This document shows positions 43,648 through 52,928 of a stretch of 64,000 nt of DNA, piece by piece. The stretch comes from Verrucomicrobiota bacterium. GTDB lineage: Bacteria; Verrucomicrobiota; Verrucomicrobiia; Limisphaerales; UBA11320. The notes beneath the pieces were generated by a model. The model had not been told where the DNA came from. It made no database searches and saw only the letters and a program-made list of their open reading frames with translations. The stretch spans positions 167,570 to 231,569 of the forward strand of contig JACQFQ010000004.1 in the NCBI GenBank assembly GCA_016199985.1, in the 5' to 3' direction. Each line of letters starts with the position of its first letter. The first letter of the stretch is position 1. The position numbers and the translations under genes are program-made.

Positions 43648-44718
43648 TTGAAAGCTCTCTTTGCATCGCTGGCCGCGATCCTTGTCCTGCTCGCGTCCGG
43701 CTTCACCTATGCGCATCAGAGAATCTATCAACGCCGCTTCGAGCGCGACCTGATGGACCAGGCGGGCCGCGCCCTGCGCGCACGTCCCGAGTTCCAGCGG
43801 GTGGGCGTGAGCTTCGAGGGACTCGACGCCCGTCTGAGCGGCGCTGTCGACGACCCCCGTCATCGCGCCCTCGCCCAGGAAATCATCAACCAGATCCCGG
43901 GCGCGCGCGCCGTGGCCGCGCGCAACCTTATCCGAGTCTCGCCCTGGCTGAAGATCGAGTCGGCGCCGGGCGCCGGCTGGCGGGCCACCGGATGGATGCC
44001 CTCCCCGGCTTGGCGGGATCGCGCCGCGATCCTCATCTCGCCGGGGGCGGGGCCCGGCGCGCCGTTCTCCTGGGAGGGCGTGCAGATCGACTCCAGCGTC
44101 ACCGAGCCTGTGTTCCTGAACCACCCGGCGCTGCCCAGCTTGGCGAAGTCCTTCATCGCGGGCGTCTCCAACGGAGTGATGGACGCCCAGCTGACGCGCG
44201 TCCGATTGAACGGAAAAACGAGAACCGAGGCGGATCGCAGCCAGATCGCGCAACTCGCGCGACAGATCTGGAATGGGTTTGGCGGGTCGACCGTCGAAGA
44301 TCAGATGGAGACGCCGGCGGCGGCGAATGTCTCCGCGTCCAGGAGCCGGGACTTTTCATGGGCGGGATTCGACATGCCTCGGGTGGCGCGAAGTTTCCCG
44401 ATTTTCTTCGACCCAAACTCGTCGACCATCAAGCCCGATGAACTCGGGAAGGCCGAACGCCTCGCCTCAGCCATCCGCCAGCTCGCGCCCCAGGGACGGT
44501 TCACGGTGAAGGGGATAGCGGACGGCTCGGGCAACGCCGCCGCAAACCAACGGATGGCGCAGAAGCGAGCGGACGCGGTCGTCACCCAGCTTCTTCAGTA
44601 CGGAGTTCGCAAAGAGCAGCTGGCGACACGCGTTCAAACCGAAAAACTCTCCGCGCCCGAGGCCAAGTCCGCGGAGGCCAAACGCCGTCTGCGGCGCGTC
44701 GAACTCTCCCTCCCGTAA
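43648..44718 (+). CDS. OmpA-family C-terminal domain protein with BON-like region and N-terminal anchor
   Basis: About 356 residues from a TTG at 43648. A longer frame from ATG 43534 would overlap the start of the divergent sufS and adds unconvincing sequence, so I prefer the TTG, which puts the membrane anchor (LKALFASLAAILVLLASGF) at the N-terminus. A BON-like segment follows (FEGLDARLSGAVDDPRHRAL, a pattern seen in OsmY-type domains). Residues about 245-350 are an OmpA/MotB peptidoglycan-binding domain: SFPIFFDPNSSTIKPDELGK, then MAQKRADAVVTQLLQYGV. The protein probably links the envelope to peptidoglycan. The coiled-coil gene follows after 16 bases. Confidence 0.8.
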   Translation: MKALFASLAAILVLLASGFTYAHQRIYQRRFERDLMDQAGRALRARPEFQRVGVSFEGLDARLSGAVDDPRHRALAQEIINQIPGARAVAARNLIRVSPWLKIESAPGAGWRATGWMPSPAWRDRAAILISPGAGPGAPFSWEGVQIDSSVTEPVFLNHPALPSLAKSFIAGVSNGVMDAQLTRVRLNGKTRTEADRSQIAQLARQIWNGFGGSTVEDQMETPAAANVSASRSRDFSWAGFDMPRVARSFPIFFDPNSSTIKPDELGKAERLASAIRQLAPQGRFTVKGIADGSGNAAANQRMAQKRADAVVTQLLQYGVRKEQLATRVQTEKLSAPEAKSAEAKRRLRRVELSLP

Positions 44719-44734
44719 GACTGCCCACTATGCT

Positions 44735-45724
44735 ATGGATCCCATCTACTATTTCCTAAAGCACAGCCTGATCCTGCACCTCGCGCTCGCGGTGACCGCT
44801 TGCGCGCTCGGCATCGCGGCCGGCTGGTGGCTCTGGGCCCGGTTCAAAGACCAGTGCGAGACTTTGGCCGCCGAGCTGGCACAGCACAAAGACCGCGCCC
44901 AAAAGCTAACGCGGGAGAGGGACGACCTCAGCCGATCGAAGGACGAGCTCCAGCTCGGACTCGCCACTGCGAAGACCGATGTGGAGAAAATCAAGGCCCA
45001 GCTCGCCGGCGTCCGCGAGGAGCTCTCGCAGCAAAGCACGGCCGTGGAGGCGCTGACGCAAGCGCGCGACACGGCGCGGGAACAGGCCGCGTCCAACGAA
45101 CAGGGCCGGACCCAGGCCCAGGAGCAGCTCGCGGCGGCGCGAGCCCACGCGGCGACGCTGAGCGAAGAGAAAAACAAGCTGGAGGCGCGGGCGAAGGAAG
45201 CCCAATCCGAGCTCGCAAAGCAGAAGGCCCAATCCGCGGCGCGGGAGAAGGAGCTCAGCGGCCAAGTGGAAGCGGCCCAGCGCGGAGCGGTCGCGGCTCA
45301 GCAACAAGCCGCGCAGGCTGCCGCCGATATCGCGCGTGTCGCGAATGTGAAGGCCGAGGCCGCGACGGCGGCCCAGGAGCAGAGCAAGGTTCGCGAGGGT
45401 CTCCAGAGCCAGCTGACGCGGCTGGCGGCTGAGCTCAGCCGAAGCGAAGAACAGCTGACCCAGGCGAATCGGGAGCGCGATGAGATCAAGGAGGAGCTGC
45501 GGAAGAGTCTCCGGGAACGCGAAGCCGCCCCACCGTCGCCCGCTGCCCCGACCTCCCCCCCTGACTGGGAAGCCCAACAGACTCGCTACGAGGAGGAGAT
45601 CGTGAGGCTGCGCGAACGACTGGCGTCCCTCGGGACAAAAAACCCCGCGCCCGCCGCCCCGTCGACGCCCTCAACCGGCCCGGGACAAGCGTCCCCGCTA
45701 CTTTTCGACCTCCCGGAAAACTAA
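44735..45724 (+). CDS. Membrane-anchored coiled-coil protein
   Basis: A 329-residue protein of unknown function. One N-terminal helix (LILHLALAVTACALGIAAGWWLW, written as residues 11-33) anchors it. Residues 40-270 are almost entirely heptad-like, rich in Ala, Glu, Gln and Lys (LAAELAQHKDRAQKL), predicting a long parallel coiled coil. The C-terminal 50 residues are proline-rich. It follows the OmpA-family gene closely, so both may be part of one envelope structure, but this is inference. Confidence 0.75.
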   Translation: MDPIYYFLKHSLILHLALAVTACALGIAAGWWLWARFKDQCETLAAELAQHKDRAQKLTRERDDLSRSKDELQLGLATAKTDVEKIKAQLAGVREELSQQSTAVEALTQARDTAREQAASNEQGRTQAQEQLAAARAHAATLSEEKNKLEARAKEAQSELAKQKAQSAAREKELSGQVEAAQRGAVAAQQQAAQAAADIARVANVKAEAATAAQEQSKVREGLQSQLTRLAAELSRSEEQLTQANRERDEIKEELRKSLREREAAPPSPAAPTSPPDWEAQQTRYEEEIVRLRERLASLGTKNPAPAAPSTPSTGPGQASPLLFDLPEN

Positions 45725-45784
45725 GGGCCACGACCATGCATTGACGCGACCCCGTCGCAACGATAGGCTCGGCATCGTCTTATT

Positions 45785-46177
45785 ATGATCGGCGCACCAA
45801 CCAGCAAATCGAATCCGACTTCCGGCCCCAGCTTCCGACTGGGAGATGAACGACTGATCAAAGTCACCGCGAGCGCGGCAAAAAAGGTCAGCTCCTTGCT
45901 CACACGACAAGGGCGTCCACAAGGCGTTCTCCGCGTGGCGGTCATCGGAGGCGGATGTTCCGGGCTGCAATACAAGATGGATTTGCAGGACGCCCCCGCC
46001 AACCGCGACATCCTCGTCGAATCCGGCGGCATCAAGGTCGTCGTGGATCCCAAGAGCGCTCTGTACGTGACGGGGAGCGAGCTCGACTACCTCGACGCGC
46101 TGCAGGACGGGGGGTTCAAGGTGAAGAATCCGAACGCCGCGACCAGCTGCTCGTGCGGAGAAAGCTTCAGCGCCTGA
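45785..46177 (+). CDS. Iron-sulfur carrier protein, IscA/ErpA (HesB) family
   Basis: A 130-residue A-type carrier. The three cluster-binding cysteines are Cys58 in GGGCSGLQY and Cys122/Cys124 in SCSCGESF. Between them are the family motifs VVVDPKSALYVTGSELDYL and GGFKVKNPNA. A ~20-residue N-terminal extension precedes the core. Such proteins carry [2Fe-2S] or [4Fe-4S] clusters to apo-enzymes. It is followed by an HscB gene after about 80 bases. Confidence 0.93.
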   Translation: MIGAPTSKSNPTSGPSFRLGDERLIKVTASAAKKVSSLLTRQGRPQGVLRVAVIGGGCSGLQYKMDLQDAPANRDILVESGGIKVVVDPKSALYVTGSELDYLDALQDGGFKVKNPNAATSCSCGESFSA

Positions 46178-46256
46178 GCTTCTCGCGGGCCTGCGGGGAA
46201 CCCGGGTCGTCCGGGGATCGCGTCCCGGGTAGGCCGCGTTGCGAGGGAGTTCTGTC

Positions 46257-46889
46257 ATGATCACTGATTGCTTCGCATTGCTGGATGAGCCCCGGCGGCC
46301 GGGAATCGACCTCCATTCGCTGAAGTCCCGCTTCATGCGGCTGAGCGCATCGCTTCACCCGGATCGCTTTCATCAAGCGGCGCCCGAGGAACGAGAAGCG
46401 GCGAGCGATCGCTTCACGTCGCTCAACGCCGCCTACCAAACTCTCGCCGACCCCAAAGAGCGCCTCCGTCATCTCTACGAACTCGAAACCGGAGGCCCCC
46501 CCAGCGACATCCAGAAAATCCCGCCCGGCACCATGGACCTCTTCATGGAGGTCGGACAATCCTGTCGCGATGTGGACGCCATTCTGACGCAGCCCAGCGA
46601 GGGATTGTCTCCCCTGGTCAAAGTTCAGAGAATCCGCGCGGCCCGGGAATGGGTTGGACGTCTCCAAACACTCCAGTCCGCCGTGAGCGGGAAACGTGAA
46701 GAGTGGCTGGCCGAGATGGACGCCGCCAACGCGGCATGGATCGCGGTGGCCAACGCCGTCACGACAGACGATCGCCGTCGACGGCTACCCCTGGATCGCT
46801 TGGTGGAAATCTACCGTGGACTCAGCTACGTGGGACGATGGACCGAACAGCTCCAGCAGCGGATCGCTGAGCTCGTGGGGATAGGGTAA
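46257..46889 (+). CDS. hscB: Fe-S assembly co-chaperone HscB (J-domain)
   Basis: A 210-residue protein starting at ATG 46257, preceded by a good Shine-Dalgarno (GAGGGAG). Its N-terminal J-domain holds the HPD tripeptide in SLHPDRFHQAAPEE, followed by FTSLNAAYQTLADPKERLRH. The C-terminal three-helix region resembles the HscB scaffold-binding domain. HscB stimulates an Hsp70 (HscA) and docks the scaffold IscU. Neither partner is in this window. The pairing with an A-type carrier next to a Suf desulfurase system suggests a mixed Fe-S machinery. Confidence 0.85.
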   Translation: MITDCFALLDEPRRPGIDLHSLKSRFMRLSASLHPDRFHQAAPEEREAASDRFTSLNAAYQTLADPKERLRHLYELETGGPPSDIQKIPPGTMDLFMEVGQSCRDVDAILTQPSEGLSPLVKVQRIRAAREWVGRLQTLQSAVSGKREEWLAEMDAANAAWIAVANAVTTDDRRRRLPLDRLVEIYRGLSYVGRWTEQLQQRIAELVGIG

Positions 46890-46944
46890 TTGTTGCCGCC
46901 CTTCCTGCGTCCCTGCCACATCACTGGACAACTCTAGACACAAA

Positions 46945-47261
46945 CTGCCCAACGCCTGGGCAGATATCACCACACAAGTTCCCGCTCGCTCCATCGAATC
47001 TCTCAATCAGCGGCCCTTCTGGCTGATATCGATGAGCGCGGGCCGGTGGCATGTCCGCTGCTGGACTTGCGGCATGAACGCAATACTGAGTTTCGACAAC
47101 CGAAACAAAGTATTCCTATCCACCGGAGCTATCATAGTTCTGGTAAAGAATCCTATCTATCTCCCACCTATAGCAGCGCTGAGTTCTAGTATCACTTAGC
47201 GTCCCGCGTTATTGGGTTGTAGCCTGGCGGTTTGCTCACGTAAGCCGCCAGTTTTCTTTTT
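46945..47261 (+). ncRNA. Candidate structured non-coding RNA ending in an intrinsic terminator
   Basis: This stretch contains no convincing protein gene but a series of hairpins: CTGCCCA/TGGGCAG (46945-46963); a long imperfect stem pairing 46987-46991, 46993-46997 and 47006-47011 with 47034-47038, 47029-47033 and 47022-47027; AATACT and TTTCG with CGAAA and AGTATT (47082-47114), with a symmetric 3x3 internal loop; and a 10-bp stem 47122-47131/47135-47144. That last stem contains two G-U pairs that can form only in plus-strand RNA. A strong terminator ends it at 47261. I could not match it to tmRNA, RNase P, SRP or 6S RNA by eye. Could alternatively be a long hscB 3' UTR. Confidence 0.55.
47224..47261 (+). 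terminator. Intrinsic terminator of the candidate RNA
   Basis: CTGGCGG (47224-47230) and CCGCCAG (47245-47251) form a 7-bp GC-rich stem followed by TTTTCTTTTT. Read on the minus strand there is no T-tract, so it acts on a plus-strand transcript. Confidence 0.8.
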
Positions 47262-47293
47262 AAAGCGAGACGGGGCGAGGAATGGCGAGAGGA

Positions 47294-49522
47294 TTAAGGG
47301 ATGGCGAGTCGGTAGAATCGTGATTGATTTCGAGGATCGATGGCGAGTTCGGCTCTCCACTCGCCGCCCACCAGACTCGCGGACGGCCCCAGGCGCCAAA
47401 TGCCGCTGTCCGACAGATCATCGGTCCACTGAAGCACGAAATCGGGGAATTGGGACGGCCAGCTCAGTCGGACCCAGCTAGCCGAAGGCGCGGAGATCGC
47501 AAGGGTTGGTGGACTTCCGGGCAGCACCACGAAATCCGATGAAGAGGTCTGCGTCACGCCCTGATCCAGCGTCACCTCGATCGCTCCCGTCGTGGCGCCC
47601 GGAGGAACAAGGACGTTCAGCGCCCCATCCTGCAGGTAGAAATCGGCCGCGAGGCCACCGAGGGTCACGCCCTTGACCTTCTCCAGTTCTCCGACGCCAA
47701 TGCAAATGCGAGTCCCGACCATTCCTTTGGAGGGATAGACGATCAGCGCATCGGATTGCGCCGGACGCCAGGCCAATTCAATCGCGCCGATCTCGGCCAC
47801 TTTGAAGCCATGATCCGTGGCGCTATCCACGGCGATGTAATAGGCAACGCCGGCGCGAGCGTCGAAGGTCACGCGACTCGTGAGCTGGTGATCGAAATCA
47901 TCATTGGACGCCACAAGCGTCAGTCCGGACACCAGATCCTCGCCAGTGTAAACCGCGAGCAGGGTGTCGAAATTGCTGCCCGCGGTTTCGACGATGACCC
48001 GGAAATCCGCTGGAGACGGCCAGCGATACCAAACCGATCGGCCTCCCGGATCGCCCGCGTGCATCGGCTCCCCAGGCTCGTTGTCGGCGCGGTAATTCTC
48101 GCCGGAGATTCTGCCGCTAAAGCCGATCAACTTTCGAGCGCGAGCGAACTCATTGTTCGGAGTCCGCAGATCCTCGTAGTTCCAGGCAAGAGTGTAAGCG
48201 CCGACGGTCGCGTCCTCGCTGTCGAGCGATACCAGATAAGTTGTGCCCTCAGTCGCTTCAAACCGCGCAAAAGCGCTCTGCCCGGCCCCTAGATCCTCGC
48301 CCATGGCGACCAGCGAGAGATCCGTGTAATCGGTCCCTGTGTAAACGCTGAGTTCGCTCGCAAAGAGGCTTCCCTGCGCCGTGAAGAAGACCGTCTCAGA
48401 TCGCGGGGCCGTCCATCGAAACCAGACGGACGCCGTGGGAGCTCGACCGTCCGTCGGCGGCTCGCCCACCTCCGCGGTCGCGCCGTCAACGCTTCCAAAG
48501 GCCTCCCCGGTTGTGCCCGACAACAGCCGCGCCGCGCTCAGATCATCGTTATCCGGAGGCGGCAGCGTCTGTCGCCACGTCAGGCGGTAGGTGCCGCGCG
48601 CGCCGTTTCTGCCTCCGATCGCGATTCGGTACCGGCCCCCGGGATCGGCATGGAACATGACCAGGCTGGTCACGCCGTCGTCACCGGAGTTGTCATCGGC
48701 GCCGATGAGGGAGAGGCTCCCAAGATCATCGCCAACGTAAATCGCGATCACGGTGTCAAACTCGCTGCCCATCGTGTCGAAAGTCACATCACCCGACAGA
48801 CTCGATGGCCATGCGAACCACACGGTCCCCGTGACATCCGAACCTCCTGCAGGCGTCTCGTCCGGATCCAAGCCTGCCCCCGCCGAACTGCCGCGCACCA
48901 TGCCCGACGAACCATCCAGCAACCGGAAGGAGGTAAAACGATCATTGGAGGGAGTGGAGGACCAAGTCAGGCTTAGTGGCCCTCCATCCCCGGGACGGCT
49001 ATCCACGGCGATCCAATAGTCGATGGAGTCATCGGCCTTGAATGACACGCTGGCGTAGCGACTCCCAGGCGTGGCGTCGTCATTGGAGGCGACAGGCGTC
49101 AGCGCCCCCAAGGCAAAGCCTGTATAAACGGCGATGACGGTGTCGGGTACGCTCCCCTCGGTGGAGAATGTGACAGCAATATCGAAGGGAGGATGCCATC
49201 GGTACCAGACGGACTTGCCGCTCGCGGTCCCAGCGTGGACGGGCTCGCCGGGTTGCGAGGTCGCTCCCGCATTGGATCCGGTCGTCGATCCCTCCACTCC
49301 AAGAATCAGCTGAGCGCTGGCAAACTTGTCGTTGGGGGGCGCGGCGGCGGATGCCGCTAGGATCCCTGAGAGACACCCACAGGCCATGGCCGAAACCAGA
49401 AAGGCCCTGAAAGCCCCAGGGCGAAATCGCAGGGCACAGCCCAGGCTCGACGCGCGCGCCGCCAACCCCCAGAGGACCCGGGCGCTTCGCTCTTGCACTT
49501 CATTCATTGTAAACGACATCAC
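47294..49522 (-). CDS. Secreted protein with four tandem beta-sandwich repeats and an IPT-like domain
   Basis: A 742-residue exported protein. The N-terminus includes a signal peptide (about residues 38-60). Four repeats of about 115 residues follow, each with the pattern PPNDKFASAQLI, SVWYRWHPP, a variant of FDTVIAVYTG, and a closing SLTW-like strand. They start near residues 62, 185, 305 and 420. After them comes an IPT/TIG-like segment (IVYPSKGMVGTRICIGVG). The C-terminus carries the verrucomicrobial-type tail FVLQWTDDLS ending RFYRLAIP. The repeats resemble pre-peptidase C-terminal-type domains. Function unknown; likely surface or matrix. Confidence 0.8.
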   Translation of the reverse strand: MMSFTMNEVQERSARVLWGLAARASSLGCALRFRPGAFRAFLVSAMACGCLSGILAASAAAPPNDKFASAQLILGVEGSTTGSNAGATSQPGEPVHAGTASGKSVWYRWHPPFDIAVTFSTEGSVPDTVIAVYTGFALGALTPVASNDDATPGSRYASVSFKADDSIDYWIAVDSRPGDGGPLSLTWSSTPSNDRFTSFRLLDGSSGMVRGSSAGAGLDPDETPAGGSDVTGTVWFAWPSSLSGDVTFDTMGSEFDTVIAIYVGDDLGSLSLIGADDNSGDDGVTSLVMFHADPGGRYRIAIGGRNGARGTYRLTWRQTLPPPDNDDLSAARLLSGTTGEAFGSVDGATAEVGEPPTDGRAPTASVWFRWTAPRSETVFFTAQGSLFASELSVYTGTDYTDLSLVAMGEDLGAGQSAFARFEATEGTTYLVSLDSEDATVGAYTLAWNYEDLRTPNNEFARARKLIGFSGRISGENYRADNEPGEPMHAGDPGGRSVWYRWPSPADFRVIVETAGSNFDTLLAVYTGEDLVSGLTLVASNDDFDHQLTSRVTFDARAGVAYYIAVDSATDHGFKVAEIGAIELAWRPAQSDALIVYPSKGMVGTRICIGVGELEKVKGVTLGGLAADFYLQDGALNVLVPPGATTGAIEVTLDQGVTQTSSSDFVVLPGSPPTLAISAPSASWVRLSWPSQFPDFVLQWTDDLSDSGIWRLGPSASLVGGEWRAELAIDPRNQSRFYRLAIP

Positions 49523-49750
49523 TCACAACCTATCGCGCTGGCGCGTCAAGGTAAGCCCCAATAGGACCCCAATCAAATCCCAACACAGCCTCCTTCCCAC
49601 CCCATCCCATGAGACAGAAACTTGAGAAAACTGTCGCTCTCGGCGGAAGGCGACGCGGATCCGAAAAGTGGCCGGCGGTTTGACCGGAATCCGGCTGTAA
49701 TGTCACGGGAAAGTTACGGGTCCCCGACTCCCCAACCGACCTCCACTGTC

Positions 49751-51349
49751 TCATTGCTGACCAGCCTCCATGGATTGCTCCTTGCAGTCGTTTTGGAGGT
49801 GCCGGGACTGCCGGGGCGGGGGCTTCCCGCCCAGGAGTGACGACCTGGGGCCCGGACTGGTTTCTCGGAATGACAACGGTAGGAATGGACGCAGGCAATC
49901 CGGCGGGTCTCGACGTCCCGGAGCCGAGTAATCCTCCCAGATCCGGCAAGCGGCGGCCTCCGGAGGCATGTGAGATTCAGACACCAGAAACTCGAAAAGC
50001 AGTTCAGTCCATCTCACCAGCGCGATCTGGTCCGTCCGAGTCAACTTGGAGTAGGCCCAGTCCGAAAAGGCTAAGAACCGCCAGAACGGCGAGCGGGCCG
50101 CTGGCTCCCCCTGCCCCCACAAAAGAGGGAGCGTGCGCGCAAACTCCCCGCTATTGGCAACCAGGTCCCAGTACCGCGCGAATCGGCGAAGCCGCTGCAT
50201 GTCCTCGAAAGACAGACATCGCGTCCTCAGGATTTCATAAGGCGCATCCCGGTGATACACCATCCCCCACTCCTCATCGTGCCGGGCAATCGGCGTGCCG
50301 CGGAGCTTTTTCAGAATGCCGACCTGGATTTCCTGGGGCTTGAGGGCGACGAGTTGATCGAAGCCCGCGCCGAAGCTCGCCATGTCCTCGCCCGGAAGCC
50401 CGACGATCAGATCCGCATGGATGTGCACGCCGGTTTCAGCGCGCAGAAACCGGAAGTTTGCCTTCAGAGCATCGACGTTCTGACGTCGGCTGATCCGCTG
50501 GCCCACGTCGGGATTCAGTGTCTGAACCCCCACCTCGAACTGCACGCTTCCCGCGGGGAACTGGCGGATGATCTCCCGGAGTCCTTCCGGCAGCCGGTCC
50601 GGGATCATTTCAAAATGGTAGAAGCGTCCGGCCTGATGTTGTCGGAGGAAAAACCCGAGGATGGCCCGGCTGACGCTCAGGTTCAGGTTGAACGTTCGAT
50701 CCACGAACTTGAAGTGATTCAGCCCGCGGTCCAACAGCCGCTGCAGCGCCGGGAGAAACGCGTCCAGGGGAAACTGCCGAACGGGAACATCGAGCGATGA
50801 CAGGCAGAATTCGCAAGTGAATGGGCACCCTCGCGACGCCTCCACATAGATGACGCGGTGCTTCAGATCGTCGTCGGTGTAGAAATCGTAGGCCAACTTC
50901 ACCTGCTCCAGGGCGGGGAGCGGGGACTCGATGATCTTCCGGCCAGCCAGGGAGTCTGGAGATTCCAGGATCTGTCGACACAACAAGGCGAACGACAGAT
51001 CCGCCTCCCCTTGCAGGACGAAATCCGCCCGCTCGACGATCTCCTGATCGTCCGCCTCATGGCTGACCTCAGGGCCCCCGAGCACGACTTGCACGTCGGG
51101 CCTCAGCCGCTTCAACACCGTCACAACCTGGGTGGTCAGCTGGACGTTCCAGATATACACGCCAAAGCCCACCACACGCGGCGATCTGGCCAGCAGCCGC
51201 TCCACAATATCGAGGGCTCGATGCTGGAGGTCGAACTCCATCACTTCGGCGCGGGCTTGCAGATCGCCGAGATTCGCGAAGAGGCAACGCAGGCCGAAAG
51301 CGGCGTGGATGAACCTTGCGTTGATGGTTGTGAGAACGATGTCGGGCAT
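49751..51349 (-). CDS. B12-binding domain radical SAM protein (DUF4080-like)
   Basis: A 532-residue protein from ATG 51349 (a TTG at 51385 is also in frame). Residues 1-130 form a cobalamin-binding Rossmann-like domain (VVGFGVYIWNVQLTT, VVLGGPEVSHEAD). The radical SAM core follows with the [4Fe-4S] motif Cys175-x3-Cys179-x2-Cys182 (RGCPFTCEFC), then FKFVDRTFNLN and VHIHADLIVGLPGED. The C-terminal DUF4080-like region is alpha-helical. The last 35 residues are proline/serine-rich and look unstructured. Substrate unknown. It lies downstream of the metallo-beta-lactamase gene on the same strand. Confidence 0.88.
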   Translation of the reverse strand: MPDIVLTTINARFIHAAFGLRCLFANLGDLQARAEVMEFDLQHRALDIVERLLARSPRVVGFGVYIWNVQLTTQVVTVLKRLRPDVQVVLGGPEVSHEADDQEIVERADFVLQGEADLSFALLCRQILESPDSLAGRKIIESPLPALEQVKLAYDFYTDDDLKHRVIYVEASRGCPFTCEFCLSSLDVPVRQFPLDAFLPALQRLLDRGLNHFKFVDRTFNLNLSVSRAILGFFLRQHQAGRFYHFEMIPDRLPEGLREIIRQFPAGSVQFEVGVQTLNPDVGQRISRRQNVDALKANFRFLRAETGVHIHADLIVGLPGEDMASFGAGFDQLVALKPQEIQVGILKKLRGTPIARHDEEWGMVYHRDAPYEILRTRCLSFEDMQRLRRFARYWDLVANSGEFARTLPLLWGQGEPAARSPFWRFLAFSDWAYSKLTRTDQIALVRWTELLFEFLVSESHMPPEAAACRIWEDYSAPGRRDPPDCLRPFLPLSFRETSPGPRSSLLGGKPPPRQSRHLQNDCKEQSMEAGQQ

Positions 51350-51459
51350 AGGCGCGCATGGAACCTGCGATGCGCCGGTGAGCAACCTAATCCGCCGGCG
51401 CCAAAAGCCAATCCTTCACATCAGGGGCGGGCGCCGGCCCAACAGGAACGAAGGCTTCC

Positions 51460-52836
51460 TCAGACCTCGACGCCCTCGCCCGGCCCAGGTTGCAGCACGC
51501 GAATCTTCGGGTGCTTGGCGCGGATTTGCTCGGCGAACCAGGCGCGGGAGTCGTGGTTGCCGTGGCCGAGCACCACCGTGCGCGGGGACACTTGATCGAC
51601 GAAGGAGAGCAGCTCCTCGCGGTTGGCATGGGCCGTCAGGTCGAAGTCATTGATCTCGCACTTTAACTCAACCTCGCCCCCGCTCGCGCTGAACAGGCAT
51701 TTTTTCCCGGGCTGCGTCGCCTTCAGGCGTCCGCCCGGAGTGCTGGGCTCGGCGTATCCCACAAAGAAGATCGACTGCTTCTCATCCTCGATCATCCGAA
51801 GCGCGAGATCATGCGCCGCGGTGTGCTCGGTCATCATGCCCGCCGTCACCACGAAGATCCTCCCGCCGCGAAGCTTCATCTTCTGGGCCTGCCCTTTCTC
51901 GAGCACCACCAGGTTCAGGGCCTCCGTCAGTTTGATGTGGCTCAGCGACCGATGGGTTCGCTGGCACTCGATGTCATAGATCTCGGTGAACACGCGTCCC
52001 AGTCCCCCGATATAGATGGGCTGCTGACGCAGGCGTCCGGACTTCATCATCACCGCGAGCAGAGCCAGGATCTCCTGGGTTCGCACGAGCGCGAAGGTGG
52101 GAATGAGCACGCAGCCCTTCCGCTTCTGCACCTGCTCCAAGGCCTCGCAAAGTCTCTCCACCTCTTTCGCCCGGGTGAAGCCCTCCGGCACCGGCCGGTT
52201 GCCGCGGGTGGTCTCCATGACGAGCACATCGGCCTTCACGTCGTCGAAGCGCGCCCCCTTAAGCACCGTCTGGTCGCCAAAGCTCACGTCGCCCGTAAAG
52301 AACACCGTCTGCTTCTTCCCGCGCACCATGATGCCCGAGGACCCCAGGGCATGACCGGCGTCATAAAACTCCAGGGTGGGCGACACATGGCCGAGCTGGC
52401 GCTTATGATGCGAGGCCCACTCGATGCCGCGGTTGTAACGGAAGCCTTGAAACACGGACGCGATCTCGTCCACCTCATCGTGGCTGAACAACGGATACTC
52501 CCGAATCCCCAGCTCGTCCCTCTGTCTCACCATCACATTCACGGAGTTGTGGAGCACGCGCTCCACGAGGAGGTAGCTGAGCTCGGTCATCAGCACGTGA
52601 GAGCGGGGAAATCGCCTCAGCGCGACCGGGAGCGTCCCGACATGGTCGTGGTGACAGTGTGAAATCGCGATGGCGTCCACGGCGTCGGCGGGGATCCGGT
52701 CATAGAGCGGGACCGCCTCGTTTCCATCCCGCCCGGGGTGCATGCCGGCGTCCATCAGAAGACCATGGCCATCGATGTCCATGTGCCAGGAGGTGGCGCC
52801 GATCTCGGTGTCGGGGTTCAAATTCGTTATGCGCAT
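51460..52836 (-). CDS. Metallo-beta-lactamase fold beta-CASP hydrolase (RNA-processing exonuclease-like)
   Basis: A 458-residue protein. The metal site HxHxDH is His60-x-His62-x-Asp64-His65 (SHCHHDHVG), with further ligands in DAGHALGSSG and FFTGDVSFGD. A beta-CASP insertion follows (VLIPTFALVRTQEILALL; GGRIFVVTAGMM), and the last motif is DFDLTAHANREELL with VVLGHGNHDS. These are marks of CPSF73-like nucleases acting on RNA. Bacterial members often have unassigned roles. Divergent from the candidate RNA at 52929-53101. Confidence 0.9.
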   Translation of the reverse strand: MRITNLNPDTEIGATSWHMDIDGHGLLMDAGMHPGRDGNEAVPLYDRIPADAVDAIAISHCHHDHVGTLPVALRRFPRSHVLMTELSYLLVERVLHNSVNVMVRQRDELGIREYPLFSHDEVDEIASVFQGFRYNRGIEWASHHKRQLGHVSPTLEFYDAGHALGSSGIMVRGKKQTVFFTGDVSFGDQTVLKGARFDDVKADVLVMETTRGNRPVPEGFTRAKEVERLCEALEQVQKRKGCVLIPTFALVRTQEILALLAVMMKSGRLRQQPIYIGGLGRVFTEIYDIECQRTHRSLSHIKLTEALNLVVLEKGQAQKMKLRGGRIFVVTAGMMTEHTAAHDLALRMIEDEKQSIFFVGYAEPSTPGGRLKATQPGKKCLFSASGGEVELKCEINDFDLTAHANREELLSFVDQVSPRTVVLGHGNHDSRAWFAEQIRAKHPKIRVLQPGPGEGVEV

Positions 52837-52928
52837 AGATCAAGGAAACTCATTTCTCGCCAGCCCATCGGGCTCAAACACATCCAGCGGGGGCGCGCAA
52901 AAATTGCGGCCAAAAACTTTTGAAGAAC

